DNA of 64,000 nt from Halomonas saccharevitans (GCF_900116405.1 NZ_FPAQ01000001.1:20293-84292), one strand, 5' to 3'; shown: positions 45,897 through 55,431, counted from the stretch's first letter. The notes: generated by a model not told the origin, from the letters alone. Made by a program: numbers and translations.

Positions 45897-47300
45897 ATGC
45901 AGACTCAAGCCTGTCAGGACCTGGATCGGGCCCACCACCTGCACCCCTTCACCGACTTCAAGGCACTGGGCGAGCAGGGCAGTCGCGTCATCACCCATGC
46001 CCAGGGCGTCTACGTCCACGACAGCGAGGGCCATCGCATCCTCGATGGCATGGCCGGCCTGTGGTGCGTGAACCTCGGCTACGGCCGCCGCGAGCTGGTC
46101 GAGGCGGCCGCGGTGCAGATGACCGAGCTGCCCTACTACAACACCTTCTTCAATACGACCCACCCGCCCGTCGCGCGCCTCGCCGAGAAACTCTGTGCGC
46201 TGGCGCCGCCCCACATCAACCACGTCTTCTTCACCGGCTCCGGGTCCGAGGCCAATGACACCGTGCTGCGCATGGTGCGTCGCTACTGGGCGCTTAAGGG
46301 CAAGCCCGAGAAGCAGTGGATCATCGGTCGCGAGAATGGCTATCACGGCTCCACCGTGGCGGGCATGAGCCTGGGGGGCATGGCGCCGATGCACGATCAG
46401 GGCGGTCCCTGCGTGCCCGGCATCACCCACGTGCGCCAGCCCTACTGGTTCGGTGAAGGACAGGATCAGTCGCCGGAGGCCTTCGGGCGCGCCTGCGCCG
46501 CGGCATTGGAAGAGAAGATCCTCGAGCTCGGCGAGGATAAGGTCGCGGCCTTCATCGCCGAGCCGGTGCAGGGGGCCGGCGGCGCCATCATGCCGCCGGC
46601 GAGCTACTGGCCGGCGGTCAAGGCAGTGCTCGCCAAGTACGACATCCTGCTGATCGCCGACGAGGTGATCTGCGGCTTCGGGCGCCTCGGCGCCTGGTTC
46701 GGCAGCCAGCACTTCGGCCTTGCGCCTGACCTGATGCCGATCGCCAAGGGGCTCTCCTCGGGCTACCTGCCGATCGGTGGCGTGCTGGTGGGCGACCGCG
46801 TGGCGGACACCCTGATCGAGGAGGGCGGCGAGTTCTGTCACGGCTTCACCTACTCGGGGCACCCGACCTGCGCCGCCGTGGCGCTCAAGAACCTGGAGTT
46901 GCTGGAGGCCGAGGCGATCGTCGAGCGGGTCCGCGACGACCTGGGCCCCTATCTGGCCGAGCTCTGGGCCGAGCTTGGCGACCACCCCCTGGTCGGCGAG
47001 GCGCGCTCGCTGGGCCTGATGGGCGCGCTGGAGCTGATCGACCCGGCCACGGAAGAGCGCTTCGACAAGGCCTTGTCTGCCGGTAATCTGTGCCGGGACA
47101 TCTGTTTCGCCACCGGACTGGTGATGCGCTCGGTGGGCGATACCATGATCATCGCCCCGCCGCTGGTGATCACCCGCGACGAGATCGACGAACTGGTGTG
47201 CCTGGCGCGCCAGGCCCTGAACGAGACCGCCCGCCGCCTGGCCGACCAGCGCGTCGCGGCGCCGACCGATGCCCTTCACTCAGAGGAGACTCGCGCATGA
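45897..47300 (+). CDS. spuC: Putrescine-pyruvate-type aminotransferase (class III, PLP)
   Basis: 467 residues. PLP-binding Lys284 in PIAKGLSSGYLPIGG, the FFTGSGSEANDT phosphate-site segment at 112-123 and IADEVICGFGRLG. It resembles SpuC of Pseudomonas (putrescine or other diamine plus pyruvate to aldehyde plus alanine), an alternative to the gamma-glutamyl route. Beta-alanine/omega-amino-acid aminotransferase is the main alternative. The frame opens at 45783 inside puuD, but ACGGAGACG precedes the ATG at 45897. Confidence 0.87.
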   Translation: MQTQACQDLDRAHHLHPFTDFKALGEQGSRVITHAQGVYVHDSEGHRILDGMAGLWCVNLGYGRRELVEAAAVQMTELPYYNTFFNTTHPPVARLAEKLCALAPPHINHVFFTGSGSEANDTVLRMVRRYWALKGKPEKQWIIGRENGYHGSTVAGMSLGGMAPMHDQGGPCVPGITHVRQPYWFGEGQDQSPEAFGRACAAALEEKILELGEDKVAAFIAEPVQGAGGAIMPPASYWPAVKAVLAKYDILLIADEVICGFGRLGAWFGSQHFGLAPDLMPIAKGLSSGYLPIGGVLVGDRVADTLIEEGGEFCHGFTYSGHPTCAAVALKNLELLEAEAIVERVRDDLGPYLAELWAELGDHPLVGEARSLGLMGALELIDPATEERFDKALSAGNLCRDICFATGLVMRSVGDTMIIAPPLVITRDEIDELVCLARQALNETARRLADQRVAAPTDALHSEETRA

Positions 47301-48817
47301 GCCTCGCATCGCACTCGACTACCCACGCCGCCTGGCAGGCGCTGGCCGCCGAGCTGACCGTCGAGAAGGGTCTCGAGACCCGCGCCTTTATCGACGACGC
47401 CTTCGTCGATGCCGCCGACGGCGCGACCCTGACCACCGTGAACCCGGCCACCGGCGCGGCGCTCGCCGAGGTGGCGAGCTGCGACGCCGCCGATGCCGAG
47501 GTCGCCGTGGCGGCCGCCCGGGCCGCCGTCGACGGCGGCGCCTGGTCGCGCCTCGCCCCGGGCAGGCGCAAGGCCGTGCTGCTCAAGCTGGCCGACCTGA
47601 TGGCGGCGCACAGGCACGAGCTGGCGCTGCTCGACACCCTGGACATGGGCAAGCCGGTCTCGAGCGCGCTGGGCGACCTGGCCGGCGCCATCGGCTGCCT
47701 GCGCTACCAGGCCGAGTGCATCGACAAGCTCTACGGCGAGGTCGCGCCCACCGGCGACAACGCCCTGGGGCTGGTGCTGCGCGAGCCGCTGGGCGTGGTG
47801 GCCTGTATCGTGCCCTGGAACTTCCCGCTGATGATGACCGCCTGGAAGATCGCCCCGGCGCTGGCCGCCGGCAACAGCGTCATCCTCAAACCCTCGGAGA
47901 AGTCGCCGCTCTCGGCGTTGCGCCTGGCGAGCCTGGCCCAGGAGGCCGGGTTGCCGCGGGGCGTCTTCCAGGTGCTGCCGGGCTTCGGCCACACCGTGGG
48001 CCGCGCGCTGGCGCTCTCCATGGAGGTCGACTGCCTGGCCTTCACCGGCTCCACCGGGGTCGGCAAGCAGCTGATGCAGTACGCCGGTCAGTCGAACCTC
48101 AAGAAGGTGTTCCTGGAGTGCGGCGGCAAGAGCCCGAACCTGGTCTTCGCCGACTGCAAGGACCTGGATCGGGTGGCCAAGCACGCCGCCGCGGCGATCT
48201 TCCACAACCAGGGCGAGGTGTGCATCGCCGGCTCTCGGCTGCTGGTCGAGAATTCGATCCGCGAGGCCTTCGTCGACAAGGTGCTGGCCGCCGCCGAGGC
48301 CATGCAGCCCGGCGACCCGCTGGATCCGGCGAGCTTCATGGGCGCCATGGTCGATCGCGCCCAGCACGAGCGGGTGCTCGACTACATCCGTCGCGGCGTG
48401 GAGGAGGGCGCGACCCTGCGCACCGGTGGTGAAGCCACCGAGGTCGACGGCAAGGGGCTCTTTATTCCGCCGACGGTGTTCGACGGCGTCACCGAGACCA
48501 TGGCCATCGGCCGCGAGGAGATCTTCGGCCCGGTGCTCGCGGTGTTCGGCTTCGATAGTGAGGAGGAGGCGGTGCGGCTCGCCAACGACAGCGACTATGG
48601 CCTCGCGGCCGGGCTGTGGAGCCAGGACATCGATCGCATCATGCGCATCACCCGGAGGCTGCGCTCGGGCCAGGTGTTCGTCAATAACTGGGCGGACATG
48701 GACCAGACGGTGCCCTTCGGCGGGGTCAAGCAGTCGGGCAACGGCCGCGACAAGTCCCACCACTCGCTGGAGGAGTACTCCGACCTGAAGAGCGTATGGA
48801 TGACGCTCGCGACCTGA
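47297..48817 (+). CDS. puuC: Gamma-glutamyl-gamma-aminobutyraldehyde dehydrogenase
   Basis: Aldehyde dehydrogenase of 506 residues. Active-site Glu274 (FLECGGKSP) and Cys309 (NQGEVCIAG); NAD motif FTGSTGVGK at 249-257. Its start overlaps the aminotransferase stop by ATGA with AGAGGAGA upstream, so the two are co-translated. Its placement after puuD and spuC matches PuuC/KauB, which oxidises gamma-glutamyl-aminobutyraldehyde and free aminobutyraldehyde. Confidence 0.9.
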   Translation: MSLASHSTTHAAWQALAAELTVEKGLETRAFIDDAFVDAADGATLTTVNPATGAALAEVASCDAADAEVAVAAARAAVDGGAWSRLAPGRRKAVLLKLADLMAAHRHELALLDTLDMGKPVSSALGDLAGAIGCLRYQAECIDKLYGEVAPTGDNALGLVLREPLGVVACIVPWNFPLMMTAWKIAPALAAGNSVILKPSEKSPLSALRLASLAQEAGLPRGVFQVLPGFGHTVGRALALSMEVDCLAFTGSTGVGKQLMQYAGQSNLKKVFLECGGKSPNLVFADCKDLDRVAKHAAAAIFHNQGEVCIAGSRLLVENSIREAFVDKVLAAAEAMQPGDPLDPASFMGAMVDRAQHERVLDYIRRGVEEGATLRTGGEATEVDGKGLFIPPTVFDGVTETMAIGREEIFGPVLAVFGFDSEEEAVRLANDSDYGLAAGLWSQDIDRIMRITRRLRSGQVFVNNWADMDQTVPFGGVKQSGNGRDKSHHSLEEYSDLKSVWMTLAT

Positions 48818-48869
48818 ACGCGGCGGACCGGGCCGTCGGCATGGCCTGAGCCCGACACAGCCCATGACG

Positions 48870-48900
48870 ACGGTGCCCGCCTGTTCAGGCGGGCACCGTT
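48870..48900. terminator. Terminator after puuC
   Basis: Stem ACGGTGCCCGCC/GGCGGGCACCGT (12 bp; 48870-48881, 48888-48899) with further pairing possible in the loop. Lies between puuC and the convergent chemoreceptor gene, so it can serve both. Confidence 0.75.
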
Positions 48901-48914
48901 CGTCGTTGGCCCTC

Positions 48915-48953
48915 GCATTAGGTCTTCGCATTAGGCCTTCACGTTAGGCCTTC
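48915..48953. repeat. 13-base tandem repeat, three copies
   Basis: GCATTAGGTCTTC, GCATTAGGCCTTC and ACGTTAGGCCTTC follow without gaps, ending 12 bases before the chemoreceptor stop codon. One to three substitutions separate the copies. Confidence 0.85.
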
Positions 48954-48965
48954 ACGAGAGGGCGG

Positions 48966-50666
48966 TCAGAAGTCGGCCCAGTCAGGTTCGCGCCGGGGTG
49001 ACGTTGCGGGGTGGGAGGCGTCGCGTGATGTAGTCTGCGCGCTGCCCGCCCGGGGCGCGTCGTCTCGAGCGTCCGCCGGTGGCTGCCCGGGCAGGCGGAA
49101 GGCCGACATGGCGGTCATCAGCTGTCGAGCGTGCTGGCTGAGGTTGTCGGCCGAGGAAGCGCTCTCCTGCACCAGGGCGGCGTTCTGCTGCGTGACGCGG
49201 TCCATCTGAGTCACGGCGGTTCCGGTTTCCTGCACACCGGCGCGCTGTTCGGCGCTCGCCTCGCTGATCTCCTGCATGATCCTGCTGACTCGCTCGATGG
49301 TAGCGACGATCTCCTCGGTGGCCTGGCTGGCCTCGGCGGCGCGGGCGTTGCCGTGCTTGACGCGCTCGCCGTTGCGAGCAATGCGATCGCTGATCTCCTG
49401 GGCTGCGGTGGCGCTCTTCTGGGCGAGGTTGCGTACCTCGGACGCTACCACGGCGAAGCCACGTCCGTGCTCGCCGGCGCGCGCCGCCTCCACCGAGGCG
49501 TTCAGTGCCAGGATATTGGTCTGGAAGGCGATCTCGTCGATGGTGGAGGTGATGCTGGCGATCTCGCCGGCGCTTTCGTCAAGCTTCGCCATGGTCTCGG
49601 TCACCTGCTGGACAGCCTGGCCGCCTCGGGTGGCCAGGCTCGCCGCCTCCTCGCTCTCTCGGCTGGCCTGTTCGGCGTTGCTGGTGTTCTGGCTCACGGT
49701 CGCGTTGAGCTCCTCCATCGCCGAGGCGGTCTGGGACAGGGCGCTGGCTTGCTGCTCGGTGCGCGAGGCGAGCTCGCCGTTGCCCGAGGCGATCTGCTCG
49801 CTGTTGCTCGCCACCGACTCGGCGGCGGTGCGTACCTGGGCGACGATATCCTGCAGCTGCCGGGCCATGGCGACCTGGGCGGCCATGATGCTGCGGCGGT
49901 CACCGTCGCGTAGCTTGCCGTCGACGACCAGCTCCCCGCGGCCGATGGCCTCGGCGAAGGCCTTTACTTCGTGGGGTTCGGCGCCCAGTTCGCGCAGCAG
50001 CTGGCGCGACAGCAAGAAGGCGATCAGGGTCCCGATCAGCAAGGCTGCGAGGCACAGGGCCAGCATCAGGAGCTGGAAGCCCGAGGCGGTGTCCCGAGCG
50101 CTGGCGGTGTCGCGTGCGGTTTCCGCCTCCTGATAGTTGATGAAGGCGTTGATGTCGTCGAGCCACTGGAAGAACGCCGGACCGGCTTCGTCGAGCAAGA
50201 TTCGGCGCGCCGCCGCAACGTTGTCGCGGTTGCGCTCGCCGATGATCCTGCCGGCCAGGGCATTGGTCTGGTTCGCCTGGTCGTCGATGATCTCGAGCAG
50301 GCGTGCCTCCCTCGCATTGGCACCGTGGTCGCTCACCACCCCGTTCATGCCCTGGCTGGCCTCCTGATAGTCGTCGATCAGTCGCTGGAAGTGAGCCTGG
50401 ATATCCTGCAGCTCGTCGGGATCGGTCACCAGCGTCATGTCGCGCAGCAGGATGGCGCGGTCATGGACGCTGCCGCGCCAATCGATGGCGTGACGCATCT
50501 TGACGCCGTTGATGTCGTTGATGGTGGTCAGGTTGCGGTCGATGCGCTTGACCTGATCGATGCCGATGGCAGTGAGCAGGACCATCAGGGTAAGGACGGC
50601 GGCGAAGCCGCCAGCGAGGCGGGCGCGAATGCCGAGGCGGGCGGTTCGGCCTTTCGAGAGTGGCAT
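48966..50666 (-). CDS. Methyl-accepting chemotaxis protein with C-terminal CheR tether
   Basis: 566 residues. Two membrane helices (about 13-34 and 195-215) flank a periplasmic four-helix-bundle ligand domain of about 160 residues. A HAMP region follows, then the signalling domain with the conserved tip EIAFQTNILALNASVEAARAG. The last five residues DWADF fit the x-W-x-x-F pentapeptide that tethers CheR/CheB (NWETF in E. coli Tar). Start 50666 has AAGGAACC upstream. It converges on the puu genes; sensing of amines is possible but unproven. Confidence 0.9.
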   Translation of the reverse strand: MPLSKGRTARLGIRARLAGGFAAVLTLMVLLTAIGIDQVKRIDRNLTTINDINGVKMRHAIDWRGSVHDRAILLRDMTLVTDPDELQDIQAHFQRLIDDYQEASQGMNGVVSDHGANAREARLLEIIDDQANQTNALAGRIIGERNRDNVAAARRILLDEAGPAFFQWLDDINAFINYQEAETARDTASARDTASGFQLLMLALCLAALLIGTLIAFLLSRQLLRELGAEPHEVKAFAEAIGRGELVVDGKLRDGDRRSIMAAQVAMARQLQDIVAQVRTAAESVASNSEQIASGNGELASRTEQQASALSQTASAMEELNATVSQNTSNAEQASRESEEAASLATRGGQAVQQVTETMAKLDESAGEIASITSTIDEIAFQTNILALNASVEAARAGEHGRGFAVVASEVRNLAQKSATAAQEISDRIARNGERVKHGNARAAEASQATEEIVATIERVSRIMQEISEASAEQRAGVQETGTAVTQMDRVTQQNAALVQESASSADNLSQHARQLMTAMSAFRLPGQPPADARDDAPRAGSAQTTSRDASHPATSPRREPDWADF

Positions 50667-51018
50667 GAGTGGAGGGTTCCTTGTGGGAGGGCGTCGGGAG
50701 CGGGCTCGGCGGGGATGCGGCCTTAACGTCACCGTAGGGTAATTCTTATATGATTCTTGTACAAATAATTTCTAATGAGATGGTGGCCTTGGAGTGATGT
50801 GTCGTTATTTCGCCAGGAGGCGCTGCATCAGAGTCGAAGAAAGGGCGGCGAAGACGGAGGGGGCAAAAGGAGAGGAGGGCTGGCGTCGGCGGGCGGCTGG
50901 GGACGCTCCTTGTAAGGGCTCGCCACTGCTGGCGTGAGGAGAAAAGCCGGGTGCGGTGGGGCGGGGAAAGGGGAGAGTGGCGAGGCCCCGGCTCAAGGTG
51001 ACCGGGGCGGCGGTGCGT
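50667..51018. other. Intergenic region upstream of the chemoreceptor
   Basis: 352 bases. An A/T-rich patch at 50738-50785 probably holds the chemoreceptor promoter and contains TTCTTGTACAA (50754-50764). A 7-bp hairpin GCCCCGG/CCGGGGC (50985-50991, 51002-51008) follows the tautomerase gene on the minus strand and may terminate it. No gene is supported. Confidence 0.5.
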
Positions 51019-51219
51019 TTACGATTGGGCCTGGCGACGGCGCTTGACAGATTCGCCGGCGACGCCGAAGTCCTGGGTGGCAACGTCGGAGAGCAGGATG
51101 CGCACGCTCTCCGGGGTGCAGTCGATGGCGTCGACACAGGCGGCGGTGACCTTCTCGATCAGGGCTTCCTTCTGTTCTGCGCTGCGCCCTTCGATGAGCT
51201 GGACGTTGATGATTGGCAT
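51019..51219 (-). CDS. 4-oxalocrotonate tautomerase-family protein
   Basis: A 66-residue tautomerase-superfamily protein. After Met removal Pro1 (MPIINVQLIEG) is the catalytic base; the beta-alpha-beta fold continues with RSAEQKEALIEKVTAA. The C-terminus (FGVAGESVKRRRQAQS) is basic and a little longer than in 4-OT itself. GGAGG precedes the ATG. No degradation pathway genes lie nearby, so its substrate is unknown. Confidence 0.88.
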   Translation of the reverse strand: MPIINVQLIEGRSAEQKEALIEKVTAACVDAIDCTPESVRILLSDVATQDFGVAGESVKRRRQAQS

Positions 51220-51372
51220 GCGGCCTCCGTTTTGGTGGAAATATTTTTCAAAATCATTCTTTCCGAGCACGCAGCGCTTGTCAAAACGACGCGACGGGCG
51301 CGCATGGAGTTTTTCTTGTACAATGTTTGTCCGAGTGTTGTGCAGGCAACGATGATCCGTGGAGGAATTTGC

Positions 51373-51543
51373 ATGTTGAACTGGCTCAAGAAGGATCCGG
51401 TAAAGAAACTCCAGAAACAGTATGAGCAGAAACTCGAACAGGCGATGCTGGCCGCCCGCAATGGCGACATGCGCGCAAACGCCTCGCTGACCGAGGAGGC
51501 GGAGGCGCTGCGCGACAAGATCGAGAAGTTGAAGAATGCCTGA
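51373..51543 (+). CDS. Small DUF6435/Lacal_2735-type protein
   Basis: A 56-residue protein, MLNWLKKDPVKKLQKQY at its start, then a charged helical hairpin (QAMLAARNGDMRANASLTEEAEALRDKIEKL). The LKKDPVKKL start and helix pattern match the small Lacal_2735/DUF6435 family as I recall it. The strong RBS GGAGGAATTTGC supports translation. A TACAAT -10-like hexamer lies at 51319-51324. Function unknown. Its stop codon lies in a hairpin shared with the convergent puuR gene. Confidence 0.8.
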   Translation: MLNWLKKDPVKKLQKQYEQKLEQAMLAARNGDMRANASLTEEAEALRDKIEKLKNA

Positions 51544-51556
51544 GCCGGGGGCTCAG
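51540..51556. terminator. Hairpin containing both convergent stop codons
   Basis: Stem CTGAGCC/GGCTCAG (51540-51546, 51550-51556), loop GGG. It includes the TGA of the 56-residue protein (51541-51543) and the stop of puuR (51553-51555). Only nine bases separate the genes, so this is likely their shared transcript end. Confidence 0.6.
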
Positions 51557-52104
51557 AAGGTCCGCGCCGGGGTGGCGCAGCTGACCAGGCGGCAGGGTGC
51601 ATCACCCGGGTTGCGGAAGCGATGGGGCACGTTGGTGTCGAAGTAGTAGGCTTCGCCGACCGAGAGTAGTCGTGTCTCAGCGCCGATGGTGATCTCGATC
51701 TGCCCCTCCAGCACCACGCCGGCCTCTTCGCCCTGGTGGGCGATCATCTCGCGGCCAGTGTCGGCGTCGGGGGGGTAGGTCTCTATCATGAAGGCCAGCG
51801 CGCGGCTGGCGCGGTTGGCGCCCACCAGCTTGTAAATGACGTCTCCGATGCCCACGTCGGCCAGCTCGTCGGCCGAATAGAACACCTGGTTGCGGCTCTC
51901 CAGATCCATGGTGAAGAAGTCACCGACGCTCATGGGAATGGCGTCGAGGATCTTCTTCAGTGAGCTTACCGAGGGCGAGACCTTGCCCTGCTCGATCAGC
52001 GACAGGCTGGAGTGGGTGACGCCGCAGCGCTTGGCTAGCTCGCGTTGGGAGACCCCTCTCAGGGTGCGCAAGGCACGTAGGCGCGCGCCGACATCGTCTG
52101 CCAT
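51553..52104 (-). CDS. puuR: PuuR-like XRE/cupin transcriptional repressor
   Basis: 183 residues: an N-terminal XRE helix-turn-helix (SQRELAKRCGVTHSSLSLIE, residues about 19-38) and a C-terminal cupin (HQGEEAGVVLEGQIEITIG, YYFDTNVPHRFRN). Length and segments such as VSPSVSSLKKIL and HQGEE-GxVLEG closely parallel E. coli PuuR, the putrescine-utilisation repressor. It lies 2.7 kb past puuC, apart from the catabolic genes and downstream of the gatCAB genes on the same strand. Start 52104 with AAGGA upstream; the frame opens earlier. Confidence 0.85.
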   Translation of the reverse strand: MADDVGARLRALRTLRGVSQRELAKRCGVTHSSLSLIEQGKVSPSVSSLKKILDAIPMSVGDFFTMDLESRNQVFYSADELADVGIGDVIYKLVGANRASRALAFMIETYPPDADTGREMIAHQGEEAGVVLEGQIEITIGAETRLLSVGEAYYFDTNVPHRFRNPGDAPCRLVSCATPARTF

Positions 52105-52160
52105 GGGGAGTTGTCCTTTGACATTGAAGGGGCGGGCGCTGAGGGCGCCCGCCCCGGCGC

Positions 52161-53630
52161 TCAGCACAGGGCGTCGAGCCTTTCCTTGAGCAGGCCGTTG
52201 ACCTGCTGGGGGTTCGCGGTGCCCCGCGAGGCCTTCATCACCTGGCCGACGAAATAGCCGATCATCTTGCCGCGCTTGTCGGGCTCTGCGTCACGGTACT
52301 GGGCCACCTGGGCCGGGCTGTCCGCGATCACCTGGTCGATCATCGCCTCGATGGCGCCGGTGTCGGTGACCTGCTTGAGGCCCTTGGCTTCGATCACCGC
52401 GTCGGCGCTGTCGCTTTCGCCGTTCCACAGCGCCTGGAAAACCTGCTTGGCGGCCTTGCCGTTGATGGTGTCATCGATGATCCGAGCGACCAGTTCGCCG
52501 AGTTGACGCGCCGAGACCGGGCTACTCTGGATCGGCAGGCCCTCGCGGTTCAGCGCGCCGGAAAGCTCGCCCTGCACCCAGTTGGCGGCCTGCTTGGCAT
52601 CGCCGCAGACATCATTGACCTGCTCGAAGAACTCGGCCATCTCGCGGCTCGCCGAGAGCACGCCGGCGTCATAGGCCGAGAGGCCCATCTCTTCCTGGAA
52701 GCGGGCGCGCTTGTCGGCGGGCAGCTCCGGAAGGTTGTCGCGCAGATGGTCGACGTAGGCCTGGTCGAGCACCACCGGCAGCAGGTCGGGGCAGGGGAAG
52801 TAGCGGTAGTCGTTGGCCTGCTCCTTGGTGCGCATGCTGCGGGTCTCGTCGCGCTCGGGATCATAGAGGCGCGTCTCCTGGACCACCTCGCCGCCGTCCT
52901 CGAGCAGCTCGATCTGGCGCTCCACCTCGAAGGCGATGGCGCGCTCGACGAAGCGGAAGGAGTTGACGTTCTTGATCTCGGCGCGGGTGCCGAAGGCCGC
53001 CTGGTCCTTGGGACGCACCGAGACGTTGACGTCGCAGCGCATCGAACCCTCGGCCATGTTGCCGTCGCTGATCCCCAGGTAGGTGACGATGGAGTGGATT
53101 GCCTTGAGGTAGGCCGCGGCCTCCTTGGCCGAACGCATGTCCGGCTCGGAGACGATCTCCAGCAGCGGCGTGCCGGCACGATTCAGATCGATGCCGGTCA
53201 TGGCCTGGCCCATGCCGTCGGAGAAGGTCTCGTGGAGCGACTTGCCGGCATCCTCCTCGAGGTGGGCGTGATGCACCCGAATGGCCTTGGTGCTGCCGTC
53301 GTCCAGGGTGATCTCCACCTCGCCGGGCCCGACGATGGGGTGATACATCTGGCTGGTCTGGTAGCCCTTGGGCAGGTCCGGATAGAAGTAATTCTTGCGG
53401 TCAAACACCGAGACCTCGGGGATCTCGGCGTGGATGCCCAGGCCGAACTGCACGGCCATGGCCACGGCGGCCTCGTTGAGGACCGGCAGCACGCCGGGCA
53501 TGCCCAGATCGACGGCACAGGCCTGGCTGTTGGGCTCGGCACCGAAGGCGGTCGAGGCGCCGGAGAAGATCTTGGAACGGGTGGCGAGCTGGACGTGGAC
53601 CTCCAGCCCGATCACGGTTTCCCATTGCAT
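52161..53630 (-). CDS. gatB: Asp-tRNA(Asn)/Glu-tRNA(Gln) amidotransferase subunit B
   Basis: Kinase and tRNA-binding subunit of GatCAB, which amidates Glu-tRNA(Gln) and/or Asp-tRNA(Asn). 489 residues; starts [20 protein letters not shown], has [15 protein letters not shown] and [18 protein letters not shown], and ends in a YqeY-like tail ([19 protein letters not shown]). Its start codon shares one base with the gatA stop. tRNA-Asn and tRNA-Gln are both in this window. Confidence 0.97.
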   Translation of the reverse strand: MQWETVIGLEVHVQLATRSKIFSGASTAFGAEPNSQACAVDLGMPGVLPVLNEAAVAMAVQFGLGIHAEIPEVSVFDRKNYFYPDLPKGYQTSQMYHPIVGPGEVEITLDDGSTKAIRVHHAHLEEDAGKSLHETFSDGMGQAMTGIDLNRAGTPLLEIVSEPDMRSAKEAAAYLKAIHSIVTYLGISDGNMAEGSMRCDVNVSVRPKDQAAFGTRAEIKNVNSFRFVERAIAFEVERQIELLEDGGEVVQETRLYDPERDETRSMRTKEQANDYRYFPCPDLLPVVLDQAYVDHLRDNLPELPADKRARFQEEMGLSAYDAGVLSASREMAEFFEQVNDVCGDAKQAANWVQGELSGALNREGLPIQSSPVSARQLGELVARIIDDTINGKAAKQVFQALWNGESDSADAVIEAKGLKQVTDTGAIEAMIDQVIADSPAQVAQYRDAEPDKRGKMIGYFVGQVMKASRGTANPQQVNGLLKERLDALC

Positions 53631-55090
53631 CAGGCGGTCTCCTCAATGATCCCGGGACGACGCAGGTGCCAGTCGGTGGCCTGCTGGAACTGGTGGGCGA
53701 CGTTGAGCAGCCGCGCCTCGGCGAAGTGGGTGCCGAGGATTTGAAGACCCACGGGGCGGCCGCCGGCGAAGCCGGCCGGCACGCTGATGCCGGGGATGCC
53801 CGCCAGGTTGATGGCGATGGTGTAGATGTCTTGCAGGTACATCGAGACCGGATCCTTCTTCGCCCCCAGGTCGAAGGCCGGGGTCGGCGAGGCCGGGCCC
53901 ATCAGCACGTCGACCTCGTCGAAGGCGTCGAGGAAGTCCTGGCGGATCAGCCGGCGGACCTGCTGGGCCTTCTTGTAGTAGGCGTCGAAGAAGCCCTCGG
54001 AGAGGGTGTGGGTGCCCATCAGGATGCGCCGCTGGACCTCCTCGCCGAAGCCCTCGGCGCGGCTGCGCAGGTAGAGGTCGGTGAGGTCGGTGGGGGCCTC
54101 GCAGCGGTGGCCGAAGCGCACGCCGTCGTAGCGCGCCAGGTTGGAGGAGGCCTCCGCGGGGGCGATGACGTAGTAGGCCGGGATGGCGTAGTGGGTGTGC
54201 GGCAGGCTTACCTCGCGCACGGTGGCGCCCAGCGACTCGTACACGCGGATCGCCTCGCGCACGGCGCTCTCGACCTCGGGGTCGAGGCCGTCGCCAAAGT
54301 ACTCGGTCGGCAGGCCGATCTTGAGGCCGGCGAGCGGCGCGTCGAGCTCGGCGGTGTAGTCCGGCACGCCGCGCGCCACGCTGGTGGAGTCACGCAGGTC
54401 GTGGCCGGCGATGGCGCCGAGCAGGTGGGCGCAGTCGGCGGCGGTGCGCGCCATGGGGCCGGCCTGGTCGAGGCTCGAGGCGTAGGCGATGATGCCGTAG
54501 CGCGAGACGCGCCCGTAGGTGGGCTTGAGGCCGGTAATGCCGCAGAAGGCGGCCGGCTGGCGGATCGAGCCGCCGGTGTCGGTGCCCATGGCGGCGGGCA
54601 CCAGGCCCGCGGCCACGGCGGCGGCGCTGCCGCCGGAGGAGCCGCCCGGAACCGCGGCGCCGTCCCAGGGGTTCTTCACCGCGCCATAGAAGCTGTTCTC
54701 GTTGGACGAGCCCATGGCGAACTCGTCCATGTTGGTCTTGCCCAGGCTCACGGTGCCCGCAGCCTTGAGCTTCTCGACCACGGTGGCGTCATAGGGCGCC
54801 ACGAAGTTGTCGAGCATCTTCGAACCGGCGCTGGTCTTGACGCCGGTGGTGCAGAAGATGTCCTTGAGCGCCAGCGGGACGCCGGTGAGCGGGCCGGCCT
54901 CGCCTCGGGCTCGGGCGGCATCGGCGGCGTCGGCGGCGGCCAGCGCCTGTTCCGGCGTCACGGTGATGAAGCTGTTGAGGTCGCCATCGAGGCGGTCGAT
55001 GCGCGCGAGCAGGTTCGCGGTGAGCTCGCGGCTGGAGAACTCGCCGGCCGCGAGGCCGGCGGCGAGCTCCGTCAGAGTCTTGTCATGCAT
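53630..55090 (-). CDS. gatA: Asp-tRNA(Asn)/Glu-tRNA(Gln) amidotransferase subunit A
   Basis: Amidase-signature glutaminase subunit, 486 residues. Catalytic Lys in [20 protein letters not shown], the Ser-rich [16 protein letters not shown] and the nucleophile Ser in [12 protein letters not shown] are all present, with [14 protein letters not shown] following. Middle gene of gatC-gatA-gatB, 51 bases after gatC and overlapping gatB by one base. Confidence 0.97.
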   Translation of the reverse strand: MHDKTLTELAAGLAAGEFSSRELTANLLARIDRLDGDLNSFITVTPEQALAAADAADAARARGEAGPLTGVPLALKDIFCTTGVKTSAGSKMLDNFVAPYDATVVEKLKAAGTVSLGKTNMDEFAMGSSNENSFYGAVKNPWDGAAVPGGSSGGSAAAVAAGLVPAAMGTDTGGSIRQPAAFCGITGLKPTYGRVSRYGIIAYASSLDQAGPMARTAADCAHLLGAIAGHDLRDSTSVARGVPDYTAELDAPLAGLKIGLPTEYFGDGLDPEVESAVREAIRVYESLGATVREVSLPHTHYAIPAYYVIAPAEASSNLARYDGVRFGHRCEAPTDLTDLYLRSRAEGFGEEVQRRILMGTHTLSEGFFDAYYKKAQQVRRLIRQDFLDAFDEVDVLMGPASPTPAFDLGAKKDPVSMYLQDIYTIAINLAGIPGISVPAGFAGGRPVGLQILGTHFAEARLLNVAHQFQQATDWHLRRPGIIEETA

Positions 55091-55141
55091 GGGCCCTGGG
55101 CTCCGTGATGGCTTGCCGGTAACGGATGGGAGTGACGCGGA

Positions 55142-55429
55142 TCATTCGACGACCCGGGGAACCAGGTAGAGCCCCTGATCTACGGCGGGAGCGCAGCGCT
55201 GGAAGGCCTCGCGCTGGTCGGCTTCGGTGACCTCGTCGGCGCGCAGCCGCTGGGTGGTTTCCAGGGGGTGCGCCAGGGGGGCAACGCCCTCGGTGTCCAG
55301 GGTCTGAAGCTGGTCGACCATCGCCAGGATGCGGCCCAGGTCGTCAAGGTAATGGGCGGCCTCGTCATCGTTCAGGCCGAGCCGTGCCAGATGGGCGGCC
55401 TTGAGAACGTCTGCGTGTTCAAGCGCCAT
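55142..55429 (-). CDS. gatC: Asp-tRNA(Asn)/Glu-tRNA(Gln) amidotransferase subunit C
   Basis: 95-residue stabilising subunit that wraps around Gat[29 protein letters not shown] is family-typical, and [20 protein letters not shown] is the conserved linker; each is cut here at 28 and 20 residues in the gene (residues about 8-35 and 38-57). First of the leftward gat genes and divergent from mreB. Confidence 0.95.
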   Translation of the reverse strand: MALEHADVLKAAHLARLGLNDDEAAHYLDDLGRILAMVDQLQTLDTEGVAPLAHPLETTQRLRADEVTEADQREAFQRCAPAVDQGLYLVPRVVE

Positions 55430-55431
55430 GA

